Assembly: GCA_016867055.1 (NCBI GenBank)
Contig: VGKN01000002.1
Location: 1-20,579 of the forward strand
Source: Candidatus Omnitrophota bacterium
GTDB lineage: Bacteria; Omnitrophota; Koll11; VGKN01
Length of the DNA: 20,579 nt
Reading direction: 5' to 3'
In this document: piece by piece, positions 6,674-13,122 of the stretch
Numbering within the stretch: position 1 is the stretch's first letter
Layout: every line of letters starts with the position of its first letter
The notes under the pieces: model-generated
What the model saw: only the letters and a program-made list of their open reading frames with translations
What the model was told of the DNA's origin: nothing
Databases searched by the model: none
Position numbers and translations under genes: made by a program

Positions 6674-8508
6674 CCGATACAAAAAATCCTATATCTGTGC
6701 CTTCTTATAAGTTGTTTATCTACAGATTCCTTAGGGTTTTTCTGATAATGATATGCGCCTTCTTGTATACCATCTCTTTTAATTGGAAGAATATGGCCTT
6801 TTATGTGTTCATGATAATTTGTTTTTCATACTCATTTTCTGCAGTTGCAAGTTTGTTTGTCCATTTTATAATTTATATTTTTTCAAAACCAGCATTACTT
6901 AGCGAGGATGAGAATATAACAAGGTTAGGAATTCCTTTTTTTGTAAATATTGCATTATTCCGACCGGTCTTTGCAAAGACCTCGCAAGAAATGGATATCT
7001 TATTAAGAAATATGGAAAGAGACATAATAAATAATCAAGAACCTTATAAGAATTTAAAATTTATTGTGATAGATAATACCAGGGATGAATTTGTTAAGGA
7101 ATATACAAGAAAAGAAATAAAGAAATTGGAAATAAAATTTGGCGAGGATATGGTATTTTATTTCCACAGAAATCCTAAATGCGACTTCTTCAAAAAACTC
7201 GGTATTTTAGAAGATACTATTATGCTTCTTAGCTATGGATGGACGAGACCTAAGGTTTATACCTCAAAAAGGTGGCAACGATGGACGAAAGGCACAAGAA
7301 ATCCGGATGAACCTATCTTTGATGAAATCTTGGGAAATGTCAGCGCATTAGGCATTGAGGGAACTATAGAAGATATAATAAAGGGAAATGATATTGCTAT
7401 AGATGAAACAAAAAAGATGAAGATTGCTTTTGTTTGCGATGCAGATAATTATTGGTCAAGTGGTCAGATTAGAAAAATCGTTGCAAAGATTCTGCATTCT
7501 GCCAATCGAGATATTGTAATTTTTCAACCTTCTATAGAGATTTCTAATCCAGAAGATAATGGATATATAAAACTTACAGTTTTGGCAAGGCAGATGTATG
7601 GTTTTGATTCTGTTATAAAATGGAGATTGTTTCGATTTTCCCCATTCTATGGAAAGGGAGCAATTAGAGTTGAGCCATATATTGATAGGATTATTCTTGT
7701 AGAATGGCTTCATCCAGCAAAGGCGGCGAGTCATGATTTTCAAGAGGCTTTAAATGCCTGGACGGTTTTGGTTGAAGACATCTACATAATGGAAAAAACC
7801 TTTTCAAATAAAATATCAGAACTTGTTAGAAATGCACAATGGAGTTGGGGAGATTTGGAGACAGTTAAACAATTCTTGTTCAGAAAGTTTGAGGCTGGCA
7901 GAAAATCTCATCTATTTGTGTTGTTAAGGAATGTTATTGGGCCATTGATATTTGGTTTATGGTTGATAGGTACTGCGGTTTCTTTTCTTGTTAGCGGACT
8001 TTCAGAAATTAAAAATCCAAAATTACTTTTTTGGCTCTTTGGAACCATAATCTTTATATCAGCAGTAATCCCGAAATTCATCGTTCCTTTTATTTCAAAA
8101 TATAGGTCTAAAACTATTGAATTATCCACTGTAATGCGCAGAGATTTTCCCAGCCTTATTAAAAATGGCCTTATAGAGTTTTTCTTTTCAGTAGGCATAC
8201 ATGGGCTTGATTTGGTGTATAAACCTATCGCTTCTATTCGGAATCTTATGAAACAATTTCTGGGGGTATCCTTTGTATGGAAAACAGGGGCAATGGGTGA
8301 GATAGAGACAGCGAATTTATCTCTTTTAAAAACATATAAAACCTTATTTCTTTCTACATTGATTGGTTTGGTTCTGTTTCTTCTATGTATATTTAGAACT
8401 TTTCCAATAATCTTAGTAGTGATATTGGCGCCGTATATCTTTTCATTTTTATTTGGACCATATTTAATTTGGTTCACTTCAAAACCTGTAAAATATATTA
8501 ATAAATAA
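6670..8508 (+). CDS. Membrane glycosyltransferase of the OpgH/NdvB (GT84/GT2) type
   Basis: A 612-aa inner-membrane protein. Two hydrophobic helices (about 15-75) precede a cytoplasmic GT-A domain, and four or more helices follow (about 414-475 and 548-605). Catalytic elements in order: D135 (VIDNTRDE), CDADN (D257/D259, metal binding), FYGKGA, SHD (D356, likely catalytic base) and WSWGD (391-395) at the place of the Q/RxxRW motif. The FYGKG...SHD...W-x-W-G order recalls OpgH and the GT84 domain of cyclic beta-glucan synthases, which make osmoregulated beta-glucans. The loop at about 195-245 is unusual and the sugar is unknown. The gene is coupled to the HEAT gene (ATGA) and followed 6 bp later by a PilZ gene, which suggests c-di-GMP control. 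Confidence 0.75.
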   Translation: MTDTKNPISVPSYKLFIYRFLRVFLIMICAFLYTISFNWKNMAFYVFMIICFSYSFSAVASLFVHFIIYIFSKPALLSEDENITRLGIPFFVNIALFRPVFAKTSQEMDILLRNMERDIINNQEPYKNLKFIVIDNTRDEFVKEYTRKEIKKLEIKFGEDMVFYFHRNPKCDFFKKLGILEDTIMLLSYGWTRPKVYTSKRWQRWTKGTRNPDEPIFDEILGNVSALGIEGTIEDIIKGNDIAIDETKKMKIAFVCDADNYWSSGQIRKIVAKILHSANRDIVIFQPSIEISNPEDNGYIKLTVLARQMYGFDSVIKWRLFRFSPFYGKGAIRVEPYIDRIILVEWLHPAKAASHDFQEALNAWTVLVEDIYIMEKTFSNKISELVRNAQWSWGDLETVKQFLFRKFEAGRKSHLFVLLRNVIGPLIFGLWLIGTAVSFLVSGLSEIKNPKLLFWLFGTIIFISAVIPKFIVPFISKYRSKTIELSTVMRRDFPSLIKNGLIEFFFSVGIHGLDLVYKPIASIRNLMKQFLGVSFVWKTGAMGEIETANLSLLKTYKTLFLSTLIGLVLFLLCIFRTFPIILVVILAPYIFSFLFGPYLIWFTSKPVKYINK

Positions 8509-8514
8509 AAAGAA

Positions 8515-8934
8515 ATGAAGGAAAGACGCAGATACACAAGGGTTGGAATTTCCCTTCCTGTTAAATATAAAATCTCCAACAGTAACGTTTGGTATGATAC
8601 GGTTACATTAAATATTAGCGCAGGAGGAGTACTTATTCCTACTATTAAAAATCTGGAAGTGGGAACCAATATTAATTTACAAATACACCTTCCTGACCTA
8701 AAGAAGCCTATAATGGCTAACGGCAGGGTTGCGTGGAAAAAGATGATAAGCGAATTTGAGGGTTTTGATTTAAGACAGATAGAGGGTAAATTTTTTACTG
8801 GCATAGAATTTGCTAAATTTACAAAAATCAATGAAGACAACATAGTTAAGATTATGGAATTTGTCTATAAATACCTACATATAAATGTTAAAAAAAAGAA
8901 AATTCTCCCTAAAATTTTCCTTTCTTTAAAATAA
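8515..8934 (+). CDS. PilZ-domain protein, probable c-di-GMP receptor
   Basis: PilZ domains bind cyclic di-GMP. Both parts of the binding signature are intact: R5-x3-R9 (RRYTR) and N33-x-S35-x2-G38 (NISAGG) on the barrel. The domain covers about 1-115. The rest (to residue 139) is a basic, partly hydrophobic tail (KKKKILPKIFLSLK) that could sit against a membrane. The gene lies 6 bp after the glycosyltransferase and its stop abuts the next ATG, so it is most likely the c-di-GMP sensor for the glycosyltransferase as a separate subunit. PilZ domains are fused in BcsA and separate in many other systems. Confidence 0.88.
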   Translation: MKERRRYTRVGISLPVKYKISNSNVWYDTVTLNISAGGVLIPTIKNLEVGTNINLQIHLPDLKKPIMANGRVAWKKMISEFEGFDLRQIEGKFFTGIEFAKFTKINEDNIVKIMEFVYKYLHINVKKKKILPKIFLSLK

Positions 8935-9750
8935 ATGGAACCCGCCCTTCAAAAAATTCTGTTAAGAAAAGTCTTGGATATATCTTTGGAGGTAGGTGGA
9001 TTCATTGTGGAGCATTTAGGAAAATTTAAGAACCTATTTTATAAAGGGCGTATAAACTTGGTTACAGACATTGACAAGGGTTCTCAAGAATTAATAATCA
9101 AAAAATTAAAAAAGGTTCTACCGGAAGCAGATTTTTTTGCCGAAGAAAAAAATAATATTGTAAAAAAGACTAACAAATTCAGATGGATAATAGATCCTTT
9201 GGATGGCACGACAAATTTTGTTCATGGATTTCCATTTTTTTGTGTTTCCATAGCACTACAGGAAAATTCTGAAATTATCTTAGCCTCAGTTTATGACCCC
9301 ATAAGGAAGGAACGATTTTCTGCGCTTAAGGGTATGAGTTCCTTCTTGAATAATCAACACATTCATGTTTCAAAAACAAAACTTTTAAAACAAAGTCTTA
9401 TTGCCACAGGTTTTTCCTATAAATTTAAAGAATTAAAAGATAATAATATAGGCAATTTTATAAAGTTATTGGTGGCATCCCAGGCTATAAGGAGAGCGGG
9501 TTCAGCTGCCCTAGATCTCTGTTATGTGGCTTGTGGTAGATTTGATGGTTTCTGGGAATTAGACCTTAGACCTTGGGACACAGCAGCAGGAATACTCATT
9601 GTGAAAGAAGCAGGCGGAAGAGTAACAAATTTCAAAAATATTGAATATTCCTTTGAGGATAAAGAGATTCTTGCCACAAATAAACTTATACATCCTCAGA
9701 TGTTGAAACAGCTTAATGCAAATAAAAAGGAATTTTTAAGATTTGTTTAA
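8935..9750 (+). CDS. Inositol-monophosphatase-family sugar phosphatase
   Basis: Mg-dependent phosphatase, 271 aa, of normal length for the SuhB/IMPase family. Metal-binding motifs are complete: E70/E71 (FFAEEKN), D87-P-L-D90-G-T-T-N (DPLDGTTNFVHG) and W214-D215-T-A-A-G. Likely substrates are inositol phosphates or other sugar phosphates; the exact one cannot be told from sequence. It starts in direct contact with the PilZ stop, so it belongs to the same transcript, where it may supply or recycle a sugar for the glycosyltransferase, although housekeeping SuhB is also possible. Confidence 0.9.
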   Translation: MEPALQKILLRKVLDISLEVGGFIVEHLGKFKNLFYKGRINLVTDIDKGSQELIIKKLKKVLPEADFFAEEKNNIVKKTNKFRWIIDPLDGTTNFVHGFPFFCVSIALQENSEIILASVYDPIRKERFSALKGMSSFLNNQHIHVSKTKLLKQSLIATGFSYKFKELKDNNIGNFIKLLVASQAIRRAGSAALDLCYVACGRFDGFWELDLRPWDTAAGILIVKEAGGRVTNFKNIEYSFEDKEILATNKLIHPQMLKQLNANKKEFLRFV

Positions 9751-9759
9751 GGGAATAAT

Positions 9760-9918
9760 TTGGCGGACAGAAGATCACGCAAAGATTTCGACTTAGAAAC
9801 AAAGCTTAATATACTACGAAATAAATTTGTTAATCAACTTGACCAGAAGACGGGAGATGAAAAACGAATCTTAAAAAAATACATAAAAATTATTGATAAT
9901 CTATTAAATATCAAGTAG
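9760..9918 (+). CDS. Small 52-aa ORF with TTG start
   Basis: The frame begins with TTG at 9760 and ends with TAG at 9916-9918. A purine-rich TAAGGGA (9748-9754) lies 5-6 nt before the start and overlaps the stop of the phosphatase gene. The product is a charged, wholly helical miniprotein (LETKLNILRNKFVNQLDQ, then KKYIKIIDNLLNIK) with no recognised family. A hairpin (9919-9939) follows the stop directly, as expected at the end of a transcription unit. The support is context and spacing only, with no homology. Confidence 0.45.
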   Translation: MADRRSRKDFDLETKLNILRNKFVNQLDQKTGDEKRILKKYIKIIDNLLNIK

Positions 9919-9939
9919 TTGTAATCTAAGGGATTACAA
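9919..9939 (+). terminator. Hairpin at the end of the phosphatase/small-ORF unit
   Basis: TTGTAATC (9919-9926), loop TAAGG, GATTACAA (9932-9939): a perfect 8-bp stem directly after the TAG of the small ORF and before the promoter of the second PilZ gene. No T-run follows, so it is not a textbook intrinsic terminator; it may instead protect a 3' end. Confidence 0.35.
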
Positions 9940-9957
9940 AAATATAAAGAGAATTAC

Positions 9958-9986
9958 TTGACATTATTATAAACAGGTATTAAAAT
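9958..9986 (+). promoter_or_regulatory. Near-consensus sigma-70 promoter for the second PilZ gene
   Basis: TTGACA (9958-9963), 17-bp spacer, TAAAAT (9981-9986). The -35 is perfect, the -10 has one mismatch and the spacing is optimal. The expected start of transcription is near 9993, about 50 nt before the ATG at 10045. It follows the hairpin at 9919-9939. Such a match stands out even in AT-rich DNA because of the exact TTGACA and spacing. Confidence 0.7.
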
Positions 9987-10011
9987 TTATAACGAATAAT
10001 GTGTATTAACA

Positions 10012-10027
10012 AAAGGTCTAGACCTTT
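10012..10027 (+). promoter_or_regulatory. Perfect 16-bp palindrome in the leader of the second PilZ gene
   Basis: AAAGGTCTAGACCTTT is its own reverse complement, without a spacer. It sits about 20-35 nt after the predicted start of transcription and just before the Shine-Dalgarno (CAGGGGGT, 10032-10039). The place and symmetry fit an operator for a dimeric repressor. The binding protein is not known. Confidence 0.5.
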
Positions 10028-10044
10028 AAAAACAGGGGGTAAAA

Positions 10045-10428
10045 ATGAACAATCCTTATGCAGGAGAGGAGAGAAGAGAATTTTACAGAATTAACTATGA
10101 AAAACCATTAAAATTCAACGAATTTGTCGGAACCGAAATTTCAGAACCTACCGCCGCAGTTAGTAAGAATGTAAGTCAATCGGGGGTGTTATTCCAAACA
10201 AAAAATCCTCCCTCAATTTCAAACCTCCTCTGGATAAGTCTTGACTTAAGAACTTTAAATATTTGCCAAGAAATAGAACAAAATGCGCTAATAATTAAAA
10301 ATGGCATGGTTGGGAAGGTGATAAGACTTGAGGAGTCTAAAACCGAAGAAAACACGTATGATGTAGGGGTCTGTTTTTTAAAAAAAGATTCTAAGTTAGA
10401 AAAGAAATTAGGAGGTTTGATAGATTAG
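10045..10428 (+). CDS. Second PilZ-domain protein
   Basis: A 127-aa single-domain PilZ protein. The c-di-GMP signature is present: RREFYR (R11-x3-R15) and N42-x-S44-x2-G47 (NVSQSG). The rest fits the beta-barrel, ending with DVGVCFL, a typical last strand. Start at ATG 10045 is set by AGGGGGT 5 nt upstream. It has its own strong promoter (9958-9986), unlike the first PilZ gene, so its expression is separately controlled. It may be a general or motility/surface effector. No other gene lies downstream on the same strand within 300 bp. Confidence 0.87.
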   Translation: MNNPYAGEERREFYRINYEKPLKFNEFVGTEISEPTAAVSKNVSQSGVLFQTKNPPSISNLLWISLDLRTLNICQEIEQNALIIKNGMVGKVIRLEESKTEENTYDVGVCFLKKDSKLEKKLGGLID

Positions 10429-10767
10429 CGAAAGGTATTATTTATTGAATTTTATTAAATCAATTATGCTCACTAATCATTATTTTTCTAATCAAACTTT
10501 TAGAATACTAATCCTCTTTAAAGAATGACAGTGGATTAATCACAATTTTATATAAAAGTCATTCTTAATCTTAGGAATTCTATAAGTACTATAATTAATC
10601 TATAATTTAAAAAAGTTAAGTTATTTTTAATAACGTCCTATAATATATCTTATGTTAACTATAATAAAAATAAAAAATTACCCATCTATATACAATTAAA
10701 AGGGTTATAAAAAATTGTTTCTAAGGTGTTAATAAAACTCAAAACAAAATTAGTGGCAAATTTAAAT
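10429..10767. other. Gene-free convergent spacer
   Basis: About 339 bp of very AT-rich DNA between the + strand PilZ gene and the - strand small membrane gene. No frame with coding character is seen on either strand. The only clear structure is the inverted repeat at 10521-10566. It probably holds the two transcript ends, but no hairpin followed by a T-run is found. Confidence 0.6.
10521..10566. repeat. 9-bp inverted repeat in the convergent spacer
   Basis: AAGAATGAC (10521-10529) and GTCATTCTT (10558-10566) are exact complements with a 28-nt loop. The loop contains the palindrome GATTAATC (10534-10541). A bidirectional transcript end is possible from the position, but there is no T-tract beside either arm. 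Confidence 0.35.
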
Positions 10768-10974
10768 CTACTTCTTTATTTCAACTGGCAGGAAACCATT
10801 CTTAAGTTCAGGAAGTTTTATTCCACTTATGGAAACCAAATTTACATCAGAAGCCATAATTGCGCCTGCATTTTCAGGGCGTAAAAAATCCTTTAAAAAA
10901 TTAAGAAAAAGCCCTATAGCAATCAGGGTTAAGATCATCTTTGTATAAGCATCTAATTCAACTTTCCTTTTCAT
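10768..10974 (-). CDS. Small membrane-anchored hypothetical protein
   Basis: A 68-aa protein with one membrane helix (about 12-28, MILTLIAIGLFLNFL) and a short tail that is probably extracytoplasmic (VNLVSISGIKLPELKNGFLPVEIKK in two halves: VNLVSISGIKLPEL and FLPVEIKK). Its start follows AAAGGAGGAGAT on the - strand, a strong ribosome site. The first 17 bp overlap the end of the upstream gene, so it is coupled to it. The helix-plus-short-beta-tail layout is common among small periplasmic proteins, but no function is known. Confidence 0.65.
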   Translation of the reverse strand: MKRKVELDAYTKMILTLIAIGLFLNFLKDFLRPENAGAIMASDVNLVSISGIKLPELKNGFLPVEIKK

Positions 10975-11440
10975 ATAAATATCTCCTCCTTTTCTTGGTT
11001 GTTTTTCTTATACCAATAATATTAAATATTTTATTGACTTTAAAATTGTTAAATATTCTAAACAATAAGAAATAAGAAAAAGGTGAAATTGCCTTGTTAC
11101 TCGCGAAATCTAAAAGCAAATGCTGAGAATAGCCTATAGCTATTCCAAATAGCGCCATATTTCTTTTGTCAAAAAACAATAACCATAGCCATAAAAAAGA
11201 GGCTAATTCAAAGGAGTGTAAGAATAGATAAATTTTATCAAAATCTGCCTCAAAGAATACCTGTAGAACCTTTTTAAATTTTAATCTATAACACTGGAAT
11301 TTAAAATATTCAAACAAATGGTCAATATCCACTAATGCACCAAAAAGCAGATTACCTAAGGACATAGGTAATGAATTAGAGTAATTTAAAATCAAAATAC
11401 TTATTCCGCAGGTTGCGGTAAGATGTTGTAAGGGGCTTAT
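10958..11440 (-). CDS. Divergent YdjM/DUF457-like membrane metal-dependent hydrolase, probable AUA start
   Basis: A membrane protein with a spread set of putative metal ligands: D-I-D-H, LHSFE, and GYSQHLLLD, in the order of YdjM/DUF457 membrane-bound hydrolases. The first TTG in frame (11395) would omit the upstream SPLQHLTATCG, which looks like the family N-terminus with a further His. A perfect GGAGGT on the - strand (11452-11447) lies 6 nt before an in-frame ATA (11440-11438), which is therefore the likely start and gives 160 aa. The stop of the gene upstream is 20 bp away. Fold assignment is moderate. The alternative is a TTG start at 11395 with a weak site. Confidence 0.5.
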   Translation of the reverse strand: MSPLQHLTATCGISILILNYSNSLPMSLGNLLFGALVDIDHLFEYFKFQCYRLKFKKVLQVFFEADFDKIYLFLHSFELASFLWLWLLFFDKRNMALFGIAIGYSQHLLLDFASNKAISPFSYFLLFRIFNNFKVNKIFNIIGIRKTTKKRRRYLYEKES

Positions 11441-11460
11441 GAAAAAACCTCCGTCAGATT

Positions 11461-11763
11461 TTATTTTTCGGTAGGAATTTCGATATGCCTTTCTTTAAAC
11501 TGTTCAGATATAGGACAGGACTTTGTAAATTCACAATATTTTAATTCAAAACAAATTTTTTTGACTCCAATATATAAAAGTCCCACAAGGCTAAAAATTA
11601 TTATAACCATTGATATAAAAACCCCAACTTTTTTAGAGGCACCCTTCTCTTTTATGGCAAGGGTAAATACTTTATAGCCCAGTGCAAGTGTAGCAAGATA
11701 CAGTGCCCAGTTTATCCCCGTAAAGATACTATAATGCGAAAATGGATGTTTTAAGCCTACCAT
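11461..11763 (-). CDS. Hypothetical protein with two membrane helices
   Basis: A 100-aa protein with two hydrophobic segments (about 17-36 and 46-67) and a soluble C-terminal tail with three cysteines (KKICFELKYCEFTKSC). A GGAGG lies about 5 nt before the ATG on the - strand. It is the first of three small membrane genes (with the hydrolase-like gene and the 68-aa gene) read as one unit. The inverted-repeat element at 11779-11906 ends 15 bp upstream of its start. No family recognised. Confidence 0.65.
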   Translation of the reverse strand: MVGLKHPFSHYSIFTGINWALYLATLALGYKVFTLAIKEKGASKKVGVFISMVIIIFSLVGLLYIGVKKICFELKYCEFTKSCPISEQFKERHIEIPTEK

Positions 11764-11778
11764 AACTCCTCCTATGTT

Positions 11779-11906
11779 TTTGGTATTGAATGTAAAAAGG
11801 GCTGTGAAACCTTGGGTTCGCTCAAATCCGTGACAGCCGGGTCACCTTTTTAAATTTCCTTAGCGCCCAAATCGTTTCACAGCCAAGTAAAATTTACCAT
11901 ACCAAA
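11779..11906 (-). repeat. 128-bp nested inverted repeat, probable structured RNA or terminator/MITE
   Basis: Outer arms TTTGGTAT (11779-11786) and ATACCAAA (11899-11906) enclose GGCTGTGAAAC (11800-11810) and GTTTCACAGCC (11874-11884), an 11-bp perfect pair. Further in are TTGGG/CCCAA (11812-11816/11866-11870), CGCT/AGCG and a hairpin GTGAC...GTCAC in the centre. Read on the - strand, the 3' arm GTTTCACAGCC is followed by CTTTTT, so it could end the DUF362 transcript (stop 43 bp before). It also lies in the 5' leader of the 100-aa membrane gene, as a riboswitch would. It does not match a riboswitch class that I know. The strand of action is inferred from the flanking genes. Confidence 0.6.
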
Positions 11907-11949
11907 GATATTTTGTCAAGGTGCTCTATCAATATTATTAAAAAATTTT

Positions 11950-13020
11950 TTAGACCTCTATAAGATCGTATTTTGTACTCCCTACGCCAATTTCTTCTGC
12001 ATATTTTAATTGCACAGAATAGTCAATATTCGGAAAAAACTCTTTAAAAATATCTTTTCCTACAGTATTATTGATAACATCAACCGAAGCTTTATCAATT
12101 GCAACCGGATCAAAAGAAGCAAGAATTCCTATATCGTTAATAATAGAGGTGGTATCTGTTGACATACAATCACATTCCTTTGTAAAGTGGATTATAAAAT
12201 TTATACATCCAAATCTACCCTGTTTGTTTCTTAATACACCCGATGCATATTCTACCATCTTTTCTTGCATCTCTTGCGAGGTGCTGGACCAAGATATCTC
12301 AATAGCATCAAACCTACATAAAACTGTGCAGTCTCCACATCCTATACATAAATCCTTTAGAATAAAAGCCTTGTTTTCACTATTTATTACGATGGCATTA
12401 ACAGGACATTTTTTTACACATATTGTACATCCATTACACTTTTTAGGCTTTACAACTGGTAAGACATTTGAGTGCTGATTTAACTTGCCAGCTCTTGATG
12501 CCAATCCCATCCCTATATTCTTCAAAACCCCAGCAAAACCTGTTAAGATATGCCCTGTTACATGCGAAAGGGCTATAACACAATCGGCATCTTTCAAGAC
12601 AGAGGCAAGTTTTAGTTTTTTAAAATACTTTAAATTTACCTCTAATTCAAACTGGTCATATCCCAAAAGTCCATCTCCTATTATAAGTGGCGCACCTAAA
12701 TCCTGCGGGTTAAAACCATGCCTTATTGCCAAATTAAGGTGGTCTACCGCATTTGATCTATTCCCCCTATATAATGTATTTGTTTCTACAATAAAAGGTT
12801 TCCCCTTCACCTTTTTTACAAGATCTATAACTTCTTTGACAATTACGGGGTTTATATAGCCTTTATTTTGCTCTTCACCAAAGGTGAGTTTTATCCCGAC
12901 AAAACCATCTTTCTGTATAATCTTGTTTATGCCGGAGGCTATAAAAATTCTTCTTAAGTCAATGTTTAACTCTTTAGAATTTTTATTGGCAATTCTTTTT
13001 AAATATACTTTATTTTTCAT
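11950..13020 (-). CDS. DUF362 protein with 2x[4Fe-4S] ferredoxin domain
   Basis: A 356-aa protein. The N-terminal and central DUF362 domain precedes a ferredoxin domain with two full clusters: C195-x2-C198-x2-C201-x3-C205-P and C225-x2-C228-x2-C231-x3-C235. A C-terminal part of DUF362 type follows (about 236-356). The ORF extends upstream to a TTG at 13086, but ATG 13020 is chosen because it gives the usual MKNKVYLKR-type start of the family. Redox or electron transfer is likely; the substrate is unknown. It follows the SPL gene on the same strand with a gap of about 100 bp, so common transcription is possible. Confidence 0.85.
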   Translation of the reverse strand: MKNKVYLKRIANKNSKELNIDLRRIFIASGINKIIQKDGFVGIKLTFGEEQNKGYINPVIVKEVIDLVKKVKGKPFIVETNTLYRGNRSNAVDHLNLAIRHGFNPQDLGAPLIIGDGLLGYDQFELEVNLKYFKKLKLASVLKDADCVIALSHVTGHILTGFAGVLKNIGMGLASRAGKLNQHSNVLPVVKPKKCNGCTICVKKCPVNAIVINSENKAFILKDLCIGCGDCTVLCRFDAIEISWSSTSQEMQEKMVEYASGVLRNKQGRFGCINFIIHFTKECDCMSTDTTSIINDIGILASFDPVAIDKASVDVINNTVGKDIFKEFFPNIDYSVQLKYAEEIGVGSTKYDLIEV

Positions 13021-13122
13021 ATCTATCAAAAATATCCCAGACCCAATAGGGTTCCATACAAAACCCGATCTTAGATTTTTTATCAAAAGACCTTATATAA
13101 GAACTAATTCTCCTATACATCT

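Noticed and set aside
7264..7285. RWQRW in the glycosyltransferase, like the QxxRW motif of processive GT2 enzymes
   Set aside because: It lies before the metal-binding DAD at 257-259 instead of after the catalytic Asp, so it is in the wrong place; WSWGD at 391-395 fits better.
7908..8843. Long open frame on the - strand (311 codons) across the glycosyltransferase and PilZ genes
   Set aside because: It lies opposite two genes with clear motifs, its translation shows no family features, and AT-rich coding DNA often leaves such antisense frames.
10521..10566. The 9-bp inverted repeat as an intrinsic terminator
   Set aside because: The loop is 28 nt and no T-run follows either arm; kept only as a repeat.
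11779..11906. A known riboswitch (c-di-GMP, cobalamin, c-di-AMP, fluoride and others)
   Set aside because: None of the conserved cores of these classes can be found in either strand, although the fold is extensive.
12071..12859. Two + strand frames opposite the DUF362 gene
   Set aside because: The - strand carries complete ferredoxin motifs; the + strand products have no recognisable features or ribosome sites.
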